DNA from: Mesotaenium endlicherianum
Lineage: Eukaryota; Streptophyta; Zygnematophyceae; Zygnematales; Mesotaeniaceae
Direction: 5' to 3'
DNA length: 64,000 nt
Assembly: GCA_009602735.1 (NCBI GenBank)
Contig: WELA01004268.1
Span: 1,342,743 to 1,406,742 of the forward strand
In this document: positions 32,715 to 51,300 of the stretch, in pieces
Position numbering within the stretch: the first letter of the stretch is position 1
How the letters are laid out: every line of letters begins with the position of its first letter
Notes under the pieces: generated by a model
Database searches by the model: none
What the model was told of the DNA's origin: nothing
Seen by the model: the letters and a program-made list of their open reading frames with translations, nothing else
Position numbers and translations under genes: made by a program

Positions 32715-33217
32715 TGTAGTGATTTGAGTTATTATATATTAGTTTGCATATATTTTAATGTTTTCAAATATATTTGGAGTAGTATTGTGTGGAGTCAAGT
32801 GTGAATAGGTACTCTAGTAACTTGGTTCATGTCCTTTGAACCTTCCAAGGCATTTTCGAAGTTAGAGGAAAGACCTAGAAGAACTCCATGTGGCAAAAGT
32901 CAGATGTGCCATTTTTAGGTCAAAAGGACATGTGTACATTATTCTAGAAAGAGGTGGCAAGTTTTGGGATGTGTTGGGTGCCAACACATCAACATACACC
33001 TTCCTAGAAATTACTTATGTAGCAAGTATATAAACAAGAGCTAGAACATAGAAAGACATTCCAGAATCACTCTTGTACTTGCCAAAATCCAGAAATATAT
33101 TAACTTTCAAGAAGCCATCTCTCTTTCAAGAAGCTACCACTTGTGTTCAAAGATCCTTGTCTTGAATAGATAAAGTATTCTGTTTTACTAAGTACTTTAT
33201 CTATCTGTTTCACTACA
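32715..33217 (+). repeat. 3' LTR of element C
   Basis: 503 bp, three substitutions relative to the 5' LTR, ending TTTCACTACA, followed by the target duplication TGCAC. Confidence 0.96.
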
Positions 33218-33222
33218 TGCAC

Positions 33223-33978
33223 TCTCTGGAGATCTATATTGCTGATGGTCTCCTTTATCTGTTTGCCAGGCATGCATAGTGAATCCAGTTCAGTAAAACC
33301 ACCAGTCTGCAACACTGCCTTTTAGTAGAGCACCAGTGTGCCTGACCTCTCCTTGTCCTGCAGTTCTGGGTAGTTCTCCAGCCACTGCTCAATATCAGCG
33401 AGAAACTTGATCAGGTAATATTTTTTGTTTCCTTCAGGATCATAGTCATGGGGAGGCTTCGGCTTAGGCTTACTAGGCCCTCTGCCACCACCACCAGTGG
33501 TTTGAGAACCCAGTTGGTCTTTGTCACGCAACAATGCCATCATGATCCTTTTGTCCTTCTGTTGGGACTGATACATGCTCGCCATTTGCGGTTGCATCTG
33601 AATAAATACGGCTCCCAGATCTACATTCTGAGGTGGTAGCCCAGCAAACGCAGCAACAGCAACATTAGTAGCAGCTTTGGCGTTCCCAATTGCTGCTGCT
33701 CCGGCTATGCCTGTTGCGCTCAACTGTCTGCAAATTTGAAGGAGAGGTATGACAGTAGGCACAACAGGAGGTTGGTTACGGAGATTGGCCCCTTCTGCCA
33801 TCTGCTCTTCCACCGTCCTTTCATCCGAGGCCCTCCTGTTCACTGCCTCCTCTACCCTTTGGGCTAAACGCTCATCCTCAGCCAACTGGGCTGCTACTGC
33901 AGCAAGAGCTACTGCCTGCTCAGCAACTTCTCTAGCTCCTGCTTCGTGCAGCATTTCTCGAGTAGGTACGGGGTCCAA
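33223..33978 (-). pseudogene. gag remnant of element A copy 2
   Basis: The frame 33,978-33,322 matches the N-terminal half of copy 1 gag: an Ala/Glu-rich coiled coil, then DKDQLGSQTT and YYLIKFLADIEQWLENYPELQD. At about 33,295-33,305 the sequence jumps to the region just before protease. Roughly 730 bp present in copy 1 (about 7,475-8,208), including the zinc knuckle, are missing. Element C then interrupts at 33,217. Confidence 0.8.
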
Positions 33979-34092
33979 AGACGCGACTTTCGTCTTGCCC
34001 TTCTACAATGTTATCATTGTCCTCACCCTCCATTTCCCAAGAGCTGCTAGTTTGAGACCTAGTCCTTACCATACACGACTATTGTGCTAACT

Positions 34093-34104
34093 GCTTCGAT
34101 ACCA
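34093..34104 (-). other. Primer-binding site of element A copy 2
   Basis: On the minus strand TGGTATCGAAGC starts one base after the LTR end CATTTCA. It fits the initiator tRNA-Met complement with two changes. Confidence 0.75.
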
Positions 34105-34105
34105 C

Positions 34106-34802
34106 TGAAATGAATCGACTTACCAATAGGCGATTAACAATTAAAAAAGATCTTCATATCAACGAGTAATCTTTATGGTATTTTCTGTTAATTGATTAAA
34201 CAGCAAAGGACAAACACACTAGCAGTGGACAATTCTCGCAAGTCAAATGCAAGTAAACGAGCATCAATAATGCAATCAGTAAACTCATACATAAGCAAGG
34301 CTAGAAGACAGTGCATATCAATGGCTTCTCGCCTTGGATTCAGATATCTCTCAGTAAGCAGTATAAGAGAGTTGGCCTCGTGTCCGAATGCCGAACTCGA
34401 GAGCAATGTCTAGCATATGTACATGGAATGAGTTTACTGTTCAACGGCAAGTGCGATGGCATCGCCTACCTGGGAGTTAACCACGTTGGTAGGACCTCGG
34501 TAACCAAATCCACCCCCATCTCCCATCATCCCGAATCGCCATCCATCCCAAGGATGTCATCTGGCCATTCATCTAGCATATCACACTTAGATGCATATTT
34601 GCTGCTACCGAGTTGGCTGTTAAAGAATGTGTCAGCAAGCTGACCTAAGTTGACTTCAGCCTGCTGCTCTCGACTGAGTCATTGAACTGATAAGTATATA
34701 AAGTCCAGCAGATTGAATATTGACCAAAGTTCAGCAGGCTGAAGTTAATTATTCATTACATATAAATGAATATTATATCTACCAATATACTGATTCATTA
34801 CA
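34106..34802 (-). repeat. 5' LTR of element A copy 2
   Basis: A 697-bp LTR with near-inverted ends (TGTAATGAATC on the minus strand; TGAAATGAATC on the plus strand). It is followed internally by a primer-binding site, which fixes the element's orientation as minus. It matches the solo LTR at 18,536. Confidence 0.9.
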
Positions 34803-35569
34803 CATAGAAAGTTAGAGTGCAGGAGTTTCCAAGGAGGGAATTTTGCTTAAAAGATCTAGAGAGCTTGCAGGTAGGATCTTCTAGAAGTCCAAATGCAGCC
34901 TTGGAATAATCATCACGTGCGTATGGAGAACACATAAAATGGTGAGTGTCGTGTCGTGTTAGTGTCCAAGTTCTCATAAATCTCAATAGTCGACTTAATG
35001 ATAGCAAGAGCAAAGTTAGCCAATAGCACCCTCAGTGGAGAATTGAGTGAGCCCAGCCAGCAGTAGGACACTGTCAGGTGCGGTTTCCAGCAAAGAGCTC
35101 GTGGTGTAGGTGCTATAGTTTCGAAGTTATGTAAGCTGTGACTCGGTGAAAGTTAAGCAAAAGCCCTGGTGGGCAATTTTCTTTGAAACTTGGTGTCGAA
35201 TGCATTTTGCTTATACGTGATTTTTGCAACTACAATTTGTTCACTTGCGCAACCTTCAACTTGGACGTGAAGCCTATTTGGAAGTAAGACGCTTCCGTCC
35301 TTGGAAGGGAAATTGAAAGGCAGAAAACTAAAACTTTGTGCGTAATTAGCTAAACCCTGAAACAGGAAGTAAAGGAGGATGAGCTCGGTGTGAAAACACC
35401 AAGTGCTGAGCCCCTCACTGAATGGTGTAAAGTGCAGGGAGACCAGAAATGGTCAATCTTAGTAAATCTGCCACTGACACACGTGCTAAGGGCGACTGGC
35501 CAGGTTGATCTCTCACATGCAGAGATGCATCGACCAGTCGACCAAGGAAAGCCCACACATAGGAAGGAC
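34803..35569. other. No recognisable gene
   Basis: Intermediate-GC sequence between the LTR of element A copy 2 and the chromodomain end of fragment D. It is probably the 3' region of fragment D. I see no LTR ends or conserved frame. Confidence 0.4.
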
Positions 35570-37440
35570 CACCTTCATATCGACATCATTTTGAGTCAAG
35601 TTGGCCTCCGATTCCCAAGTGTTGTTCGTATGGTAGCCTTTCCGCTTGACCAGATACTCCTTCACAAATCGCTGACCCCTCTTTACTCGTCAATCACTGA
35701 CAATCGCCTCCACTTCATACTCCAATATATCATCGACCTCGACGAGTGGTGGCGGTGAAGGTAGTCGTCCTGGATGCCCTTCATTTGGGTCAACGTCTGC
35801 ACACTTGCCAGGTGTGCGCTGGGTTGGTCCTGTCAGCCCCCAGCTATGCGTGGCCATCTTTGAGTCCCCCCAGGCTGCACTTGGTGCAGTGCAAGCGTTT
35901 TCTGAGACGGCGACTGCAGCTGATGTGCTCCGAGGATACACATTGAAGTTCTTCAAAGTAGCATGATCCACCCACTCGTGACCATCTCTTCCCTTTTCTG
36001 ATGTCACGCATGCATCAAGCAATTGGCCGCTGGTGCGACTGCGGCTGCGACTGCAACTGCGATTGCTATTTTGGCTGCCTTGTCCTGCGGATGTATGGTC
36101 TGGAGATGTCTTTCTGGGCCTGTATCCTCTAGTTGAGGGCTGCATTACACCCTGGTGAGCATGCACGCACATGATCTGAAGGAGAGACTCTTCCTTGCAC
36201 ATGTGGAACCGCAGATAACTGATATGGAACACATCATATATATCCCAGTCTGAAGGAAGTTCGAGATTCACTCAACAATGGACCTGTGAATTGTGCTCGC
36301 AATTTCCTCTTGCCCGTGAAAGGTAAATTTCTGTTGACAAGAGTAATTTGTCGCCCACACAAAGTGTCACTTCCCTCCGATGCTTGTTAGCATGCTTGAC
36401 TTGCTCATCCTGTCCCTCCCATATGTACATCTTAGCCACATCCGAAGTCTTCGCCATCTGCTCGAACCTGAGTCTTCTTTGCCTTCTCGAGCAAAATGTT
36501 CCATGGATCATATACTTGTCTTTCATAAGCCATAGTGAATAGTGACTGCTTGGTGAATTCGTGCATGCTATTGTTGTTGGCAAATTCCAACCCTAGGAGT
36601 TTTTTGTCCTACTCTGAAGGGTCTTCCATAGTGAAACTCCTGAGCACGTTTTTTAGGATTCTATTGAGCCTCTCACTCTGCCCAACTGTCTAAGGATGAT
36701 AGGAAGTGCTCATACTCAGCTTGGTCCCCATCAGAAACAATTACCTTCGGCAATCCATGTAGATATGGTCAAAGAATAGACGTGCCACATCCGCTGCCGT
36801 AGAAGTCTCCTTCATGAAATGAAGTGAGCCATCTTGTTACGTCTATTTGACACAACCCATACTGCACCGTGCCCTTGACTACTAACTGATAACGATGTAA
36901 TGAAGTCCACAGCAATCTGCTCCCAAGGGTACTTTGGAATAGTCAAGGGTTGCAAGGTACCTCCCTTCTCTTCATTTGGTGTCTTGTTCCGCTGGCATGT
37001 ATTGCAACTCCTGATCCACTCCTCAATGTCCTTGTCCATATTTCTCCAATAGTACCTCTGCTTTAACACGCTTACCGTCTTCTCGCTTCTGAAGTGTCCA
37101 GCATATAAGCAATCATGAGGCTCCGCAAGTAGTAAGTCTCGTAGCTCCTTGACATAAGGTACCACCAGTCTCTTTAAATCATCAAAATACCATATGTCGT
37201 CCTCACTCTGTATACTTGAGTTGGACTCAGCGGCTCCACCATAATCAAACTCTTGGTCCTCCTCATAACCTTGCTTGAGCTTCTCCTTGAAGTCCGTACT
37301 CTCCTTGATGATCAAGACTAGTACAAGATCACACCTTCTTGATAAAGCGTCTGCAAGGTTGAGCTTTCCAGATTAGTACTCAATCTTATGGTCAAATTGT
37401 TGCAGGAATTTCATCCACCTCACTTGTCTTGGTGTCAACG
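35570..37440 (-). pseudogene. Fragment D: RNase H end, integrase and chromodomain of another chromovirus
   Basis: On the minus strand the RNase H end motif (SGKLNLADALSRR) is at about 37,340-37,375. The frame 37,315-36,812 holds the integrase zinc site (HFRSEKT...CNTCQRNK) and the first catalytic region (VDFITSL). 36,583-36,272 and 36,271-35,690 hold the C-terminal part (HANKHRREV, DVFHISYL), interrupted by a Ser/Pro-rich segment. A chromodomain (YEVEAIVSD, then YLVKRKGY) follows across a stop. It differs clearly from A and C, so it is a third chromovirus lineage. Confidence 0.8.
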
Positions 37441-38162
37441 TCATCAGTGTTAACTACACCAAAGTGTACTCAACGAAAGGTGGAGTTGGATATATAAGAT
37501 TAACCAACTGTGCAGTCCGCTGTGTCCGAAGCAGACCACGTATGACGTACGTCCTTTCTCTGTAACTATGTTGATTGGAGACTTTTGCTTCGCCTGTCTG
37601 GGACTAAAATTAGTTTCAAGGAAGGTTTTTGAGCATGGATCATACGTGGGATTCTTATGTACGTGCGTGTACAGCAACATTTTTTCTTGCAATACCAGGT
37701 GTTTGAGATGCTTGTAGTAACTACTCTATCCGGATTTGTTATCAATATAATATGCCCTACATGGCTTAAATAGTAGCTAGAAGCACTTTTGTCAACGTAT
37801 GTATATTTGTGGGTGACCAAGCTAGAGTGCCAGGTGAGGTGGTGCAGGACACCAAATGCTTGATTAAGTAAAAATTGTGGATATGCTGTCAATGCACATA
37901 ACAGCATTTGTCGCCCAATCTGTCTAATAGCAACTAAGCTATTCCATATCCACTACTGCAGACAGGGAAGAGACAGTGCAAATGTCTTAGTCTATATCCG
38001 TCTTGACCAACTTTGGCACTACAATATATACACATTAACTAATAAGTTAAAGCCCCTTCCTGGCAAGTCGTGAAGCATCGTCTACATGTGTCACTCATGT
38101 GAGCATCATGTGAAGTGCAGAGTGACTTGGCAGCATGCATTGTGACGGTGCATCGTGGCGAT
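37441..38162. other. AT-rich boundary region, no gene
   Basis: No domain is found on either strand. It separates the transposon-rich part from the gene island and contains the presumed 3' flank of the GH9 gene. Confidence 0.5.
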
Positions 38163-44842
<6,680 letters not shown>

Positions 44843-45770
44843 GTTTAGTATTGGGTTGTGATGGCTTATCACGATGACCCAGAGCTGCAACTAAATACCT
44901 AAAGTTGCTTTGATAGAAAATGTCCGATGCGGAAATGAGGTTCTTGACTCCTGCTAGAGGGGTGCATTCTTATTAGAGTACATATTCCATGAACTCCGAC
45001 GACAGAATTGCTACTCCACGATTTTGTTTCATCTAGCACTTCGAAGGTCCACTGGTTGCGCCCTCTACGCAGCACAAGGCCATTGAGAACGTTGTACATG
45101 TGGCCGGACGGGAGCACACAGAGCAATGACATTTGAAGTTTTAAATGTCATAAGCCGCAAATAGCCGTTACCTCTAGCTGTCAGCCCACATATATCTGCC
45201 GGCGACTTTTCTGCCGCCAATGACGACCTTGATTGAGCAGAATTTATACCCTCCCTGGGCCTTCATCTCAACAATTCTAAGCATGCCCAATTATGGTAGT
45301 CGACAGCTTCCATAAATTCCCATGTATATATTTTTCAGGACTACCTGAAGTCATCTCCGTTGGCCGTCATGGGTCGCAGTTTATCGCAACATTACGTGGT
45401 GAATTTTATTTTCGGAGTGCTTGAAAGCAGCAGACGAAGTTAACCCTTGACTCTTTCCAGATCAGTAAAGATCGATGAGTCGAACTGGTTCGGGTGCACT
45501 CAAGCTCCTGCTGCTCGAGCTGGCACGAGTAGGCACGAGCCCATCGAGGGCCAATCTGGGCCAGTTTTGGCTGGTGTTGAGCCTAGTGTCGGAATTTGTC
45601 GGAAGGCCTACCGCCTCAGTTGATCAGCACCCGATAGAGGTCACTGGTCGTCGCAGACTGTCGCAGACCCGTCACTCCAGTCATCGCTGGTTGTTGCTAA
45701 TCGCTACTCGTGGTCATTGCTCACGTGTAAAATGCGTTGGCGCCTCTCTGCATGGCATAACTCAGCAATC

Positions 45771-45822
45771 AGCACTGAGTGGCACTGAGCACTGAGCCAT
45801 GCACTGAGCCACACTGAGCACT
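45771..45822. repeat. Short direct repeat around CACTGAGC
   Basis: CACTGAG occurs five times in 52 bases with variable 1-5 base spacers. Confidence 0.8.
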
Positions 45823-45870
45823 CTGCAGCTGCTCTGCAGTAACGTCCAAGAATGACGACCTTTTAGACCG

Positions 45871-45920
45871 CTTTGGACCAGTTTGGACCAGGTTGGACCA
45901 GCTCTAAATGCTTTGGACCA
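45871..45920. repeat. 10-bp tandem repeat (TTTGGACCA type)
   Basis: Three adjoining 10-bp units (CTTTGGACCA, GTTTGGACCA, GGTTGGACCA) are followed by a spacer unit and a fourth copy. It lies about 400 bp before the first recognised lipase exon. Confidence 0.85.
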
Positions 45921-46299
45921 CCTAAGGTCGGTGAAAGTTCTGGTAGTCAGCGATCGTTTTGGGCTGCTAGCTTTGGTGTATTCATGTGTCACGAGTTGAG
46001 CAATTTGTGCAAAGCGGAGATCATCAGAGGTCATGTAATGCCCTCCTCATCGCTCTCGTGGATTGGAATCAGCATCTTCCCTCTCGTGAAGTCTAAACTT
46101 TAGTTGAAATTTTTGCGCCCATCAAGTTACGGGACATTGAGATCTTCCTGTCACTTCAACTGCTCTCCTGTCGAAACCAGTGGAAGGAATCTGCCAGTGT
46201 TACTTTTTGGTATTTGTTGAAACTCTCAGGTCAACTTTTGTGTGTTCATGCCTGGCACTTGTATCTTGATTACTTCGTGCCAAGATAATAGTGCAAGCT

Positions 46300-48360
46300 T
46301 GTAAGAGAAGGAGCACTCCATGCATATGTTGTGTCCGTCATATATTGCCCTACTCTGTAGAACTGGAGCCATTCCAGCGTAGAATTTTTCCATGGCGGGG
46401 TAGGCCAGAGGACGCAGATGATCCTGATGTGGACAATAAGGGGGAAGAAAAGGTGCGCAAGTACGTGTGGAAAAGGCTTTGCCTGGGAAATGTTTCCAAA
46501 GCTACTAAAAGTTCAAGCAGATATGTGGGAAGTCTTGTGAGCAAGGGGATGAAACATCTGCAGCAGTTGCGGAAGACTGTCATAATTGTAGCCCCCCTTC
46601 AAGTTGCACTTCTGGTGCTCTCACTCTTTGCTGGTGAGTATAACATCAACCCACGGCTTAAGTAAGAGAACACTAGCATTGACGGGTGGTTTGAAGTAAT
46701 TGTTCTTAGCTTGGCGTGCTGCACATATGCCTAGATTAACTATTTCGGTCCAGAGCAATGAGATGCCATTGAACGCCTCCTACATGCTCATGAAAGCGCT
46801 CTGGCTGCTGATGTCTGGAGGGGCTGTATATTGTGACACCAGCTGGCCGGTGTATGAAATCAATAGCTGGATGTCAGGAAGCTGTAAGTCAGAACTGACA
46901 CGAGAGTATGCGGCAAAACTCCGTTTACCCCACGCTTCCATGAAGCCCTATGCTACCCACCCACAGCCTGCATTGGTATGGCAGCTTGACAGCTCATCTG
47001 TAGCCACTAGACCACCTTACAAGCACGCAGCCCTTGTGTGGAGTGCATGCAGCTCTTGAAGCCTCCCATTATGGCTGCTCCAAGAAGCTTGTGGCGGGTC
47101 TGTACCTGGCCATGGTTGCCGCAGCTCTGCGCCTGCTGTGCTTCCTGGCCTCAGGCCTCACGCAGGCTGCAGCTGCCAGGGCCGTAGTGGCAGGAGCCCC
47201 CCCTGATGATCTCTCAGACACTATCCCCCCCGAGCTCAAGGCGAGGCGACGAGTGAGTAGCGCTCAGCATATTCATCTTCTTGACCGCCTGCATGCGCAT
47301 CTATGTGTGCTTGCACTCGCCTCCCTCTTCCTTGCTTGCTCCCTCCACCGCCTGCATGCACACACTTGCGTGCATGCGCATGCCCCCCCTCAGCTCTGCT
47401 TGCTCCCTCCAGGCACGCCTCAAGCTCCAGCTCTGTGTCTGCCACCTGGCTCGCTGGAGTGCCCCATGCCACGGCGGTGCCACGACGAGGAGTATGCAAC
47501 TCCATCTGTGTCCAGCCTCGCTCGTGATCTCCCGCTGGGACTGCGCCTTGGCTGCAAGCAGATGCCCCCTGCTTTTTTGAGCAGAGCCTTTCAGAGGCCA
47601 AAGGGCAAGCAGGCCATGGCCTGGATGAGCTGACCTCGGATTAAGTGGCCACCGAGCAAGTAGTGGCACAGGCACCTGCAGCTGCATGTCTGTCGCCCCC
47701 ACTGGCTGCCACATGGTTTGTTATGTACTCGTCTGGAGCCTGCAGAGGCCTGCTGGCTGGGACAGCTCACTCTGGGCACATCTAATCAGCGTAGAGTGAG
47801 GGCTGCTTGGGGTGACCCCAGAGAGCGGAGCAGCTGGCTTGCGGGCTCCACTCGTGGATGCTCAGCAGCAGCAGCAGGGCAGCGGGGAACATGGAGGCTC
47901 CTCTTTACTGTAGGGTACTCACAGACGCCCCAGTTTTTAAGGAAGCACGAGAAAAGGATGTGCAAATGCAGCGACTGCCATGATGGCAAGGCTCGACGGA
48001 GGCACGCCTGCGAAGTTGCGACTAGCTAAAGGGAGGGGGCTTGGGTAAGGCGATGGACAGGCAAACAGAGGGAGGGAGGAAGAGAAAGGGGGGGGAGAGG
48101 ACAAGGGCGTGGGGGAGGGTGGGAGAAGGTTAGAGTGTAAGGGGTGGGAGAAGGGGAGGGGGAGCCTGAGGGTGGAAAGAGATACTTCAGACCTTTGGGT
48201 TAGTTGTCCTGTTCTCATCTGAGAGAGAGGCAGAGAGAGAGAGAGAGAGCCCTCTGATCCTTGAGTACAACCCCACCTCAGTTACGAGAGGGGAAGGCAC
48301 GTGTGCCTTTTCTGCAGAAGCCAAGCCAGCATGGCTTTGTGCCCTCAAACTGCCTCCTTG

Positions 48361-48392
<32 letters not shown>

Positions 48393-51300
48393 GCACTTGA
48401 AGACACTGATCCCTCCCAGCAGCAGCAGCACCAGCACCGAGAGGACATGAACCTCTCAGCCCTCTCCCGACGACAGCATGGGTGCACATCGGACCGTTAC
48501 GGGGCCTCATGCCACGTCGTACCGTGCCGTGTCGTGTTGTTGCGGTGGGGGGGGGGTGGGGGGGGTGGGGTTAGGGAATGCAGTCGAGGTACAAGCGGTG
48601 GATGTGGTGGAGCCGCGTGGGCACCCTGGTGGCGGGCCTGCAGATCGTGGCTGCCGCCTTCCTCAGCTATGCGCTCGTGGAGGCCCGTGACGGCACCCAG
48701 GATGGCCTCAGCTCCGGCTCGCCCTCCCGCTGCCCTCTTTCGCGTAACCAGCCTGTCGCCTTCCCCTCCCTCCCCAACCCTCTCCCTCCCCACTTCCCTC
48801 CCTCCCTTTCCTCCCTCTCTCTGTGCGATCCAGCTCACGGCTCTCGGCTTTTTTTTCTGCTGAACTGTCTCTTGATCATCTTGCTGCTCTGCTGACGGGC
48901 TGTGATAAGAGGGACGTCTCCTCGACTCTCATCAGCTGAAGCCTCCAGCTGTCATGAGGGGCCCTGGGGCGGTCTCTCACTTGGCAGCGAGGCAATAGTG
49001 GTCATCTGAGACGCGGAATCAGGGTGAACGACGTCGCTCACTCTCTTTTAGCGGTGTCCTCCGCAGCCACCGCACTGTTTCTCCACCAATCAGCTCACAG
49101 ATTCTTGAGCAGCTCTCCCTCCAGGCTCACTCTGTAAGGTCGCCAGTCCAGAGGAGGAGTATCTGTCCATGCAGCCCTCCTGCACGCTCTGTCATCCAGC
49201 AGGCGCGGGGGAGTGGGGAGCTGGTGCAAGAGGAGAGTCCATGGAGGTGAGGGGCGCCAGGTGGAGCAAGTGCAGCGACACTGTTTGGCTGACTGAGATG
49301 CAGCTGGTGCTTGTTTCGTGTCCCTCCTCCTCTCCTCCCATCTACCATTCGCCCCCTCCTCTCTCCCCCCTCCCCCCCCCCCGGTACCCCAGCTGGCACA
49401 GGAGTGAGTGCGGACGAGAAGCAAGGGGGCAAAGCTTCAGCATGCTTCATATAAACAAGAGCAGAAGCAATGAGCACGAGCGAGAGCATGACCGCGCGTG
49501 CGCCTGTATGTGTACGTGTCTGTGTGTGCGTGCGCGATTTCCTCCTCGACAGGTGAGGGCAACGGTGCCGGCGACGGAGGGGGGGGGGGCAATCTCCAGG
49601 CGCTGGCGGTGGCCGTGGCGGTGGGCGTGTGGGTGCTGGCGCTGGCGCAGGCGTGCATGGGCTCCGACGTGCTGCAGTGGCGCTCGCTGTACGCCGTGCA
49701 GGGCCAGGCGTGGCGCGCGCACTACCGCGAGATCTTCAACGGCAACATTCGCGAGCTCCTCTGCTGCCTCGGCCGCCCCCGCTACTGGTCAGCCGCCTGC
49801 CCCCCTCGCCCTCCCTCTCCCCCCCGCCCTTCCCGCCCGCCTCCACAGCTGCCACGGAACACCTTCGAAGGGGGGACGAGGGAAGGGGTGGATGTGGGAA
49901 CAAGAGCATGTAGTTCTTTTCCCAGAAGTAATTTTGCATCCTGTTTTGCTTTGACCCTCTCGTGGTCCTGAGGGTACACAACCGACGCTTTCTTGCCAGT
50001 TTCCTTTTTTGGATTAGTTTCCACAGCCCCCATGTAATGGCCTAGCCTTGCTTGCTCTGCGGAGAGCTGAACCTCCAGGCTGGATGCCAAGTGGCACTCC
50101 TCCAGGACAAAGTCTGTCCCTTCACTGCGCACTTCCTTTCACTCCGTTGCACCGGCTATGTACACGCTATGCGCAAAGCCGTACCCCGGCTCCACATACT
50201 GCCAAAGTAGAAACATCCGGAAGACAGCCTGGTGTGCACTTATCTGCCTGCCTGGTGTGGCAAGGGCCGTGTATGCTGTGCGGGGGGCACTCATACACGC
50301 GTGTGGGTCGAATGACACACCCGTGCACCAAAGCACCCGCAGTGCTGCGTGTTGGCGGCCCTATGAGCCCTGTCCCTGCAGCATGGAGCCTGGAACGAGA
50401 CCGCTACCCTTCCTCGTTGCCCCAGCGCCAGAGGGAGGCATTCAGCTGGCTGGACTTGCCAGCCAGCCAGCCGGGGCCCTCGTTGCCCTATATGCACGCA
50501 AGTGCTTGTGTTCGCAGCCTCGCAGCTGAACTGGCCCTGGCCGTGTATACTTTCTGGGGGAGGGCGGGAGAGAGCAGGAAGGCCATGGAGGACGATGACG
50601 TGGACGCGGTGGCCGCGCTGCTGGGCGACGTTGTCGCGTACCGGGCCGTGGGAGCCAGCCACCTGGAGCTGCTTGCTGGTCAGAGCTCTTCTCAGAGCCC
50701 TGCCCCCCCCCCCTCCCCCCCGTCCAAGGCGTCTGAGCTAGGGAGGTCGACTGTGACTCGTGACTCCCACTCCTCAAGAGCCCGTGCCTGCCTGCTTATG
50801 GGACAGGTGTCTACCTGTTCTGAGTCTGTGCTCTTAAGCACCCGGCCGGGATAGCTGGGCAGCTTCAAACGCAATTCCTCACCCATCCCCGCACCCTCCT
50901 TGTCATCAGGCATCCGTGAGCTGCCCTGGAATCAAAGCCTGCTCAACTGGCTGACCCGTGCTGGCTCCGTTGGCCCGCACCACCACCTGTGAAGCAGCGA
51001 ACCAGCTGCATGCCGCTGGCCGGAATAGTGGGCCCAGTCCTCGCTCTAGCACCACTGCCACTGGCTCTCACGACACAATGGGTGGTGGGATAGCACGCCC
51101 TCTTTTCTCCTGGTGCACGCGTCCCGCCCATTCCAGGCCCCGCCAATGAGAGGGACCTGCCTGGCTGGTGGGTGGGCGGGCGGGCGGGCGGGCTGGCGAG
51201 CAGGCCTGGCGCTGCTGAGGGAGAGGCGCAAGCAGGGGCTTCCGGGGGAGGACGAGGACGCGATGCCGGCGGCCGCGCCTGCGCTCATCCACGAGGCGGC

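Larger units (their letters stand above)
26538..33217 (+). mobile_element. Element C: young, apparently intact Ty3/gypsy chromovirus
   Basis: The 6,680-bp element has two 503-bp LTRs, perfect 8-bp inverted ends (TGTAGTGA/TCACTACA) and a perfect TGCAC target duplication (26,533-26,537 and 33,218-33,222). It also has a tRNA-Met-type primer-binding site, a purine tract and full-length gag and pol without stops. The LTRs differ at three positions, all transitions, indicating a recent insertion. It sits inside element A copy 2 in opposite orientation. Confidence 0.96.
20590..34802 (-). mobile_element. Element A copy 2, interrupted by element C
   Basis: On the minus strand from 34,802 the order is 5' LTR, primer-binding site, shortened gag, element C (26,538-33,217), protease, RT, RNase H, integrase, chromodomain, ORF3, purine tract and the last ~50 bp of the 3' LTR. 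It is the same family as copy 1. Relative to copy 1 it has lost most of gag, including the CCHC knuckle, plus the RT catalytic box, and it carries many stops. Confidence 0.88.
44843..46290. other. Divergent intergenic region between GH9 and the lipase gene
   Basis: It must contain the promoters of both genes (GH9 leftward, lipase rightward), but no clear TATA or operator was identified. Two short tandem repeats lie at 45,771-45,822 and 45,871-45,920. Remaining frames are short and unsupported. Confidence 0.5.

Noticed and set aside
46248-46310. ATG followed by Pro-Gly, as at the start of animal DAG lipases, considered as the lipase start
   Set aside because: The frame stops after 18 codons and is not the frame of the first recognised exon; no splice donor rescues it convincingly.
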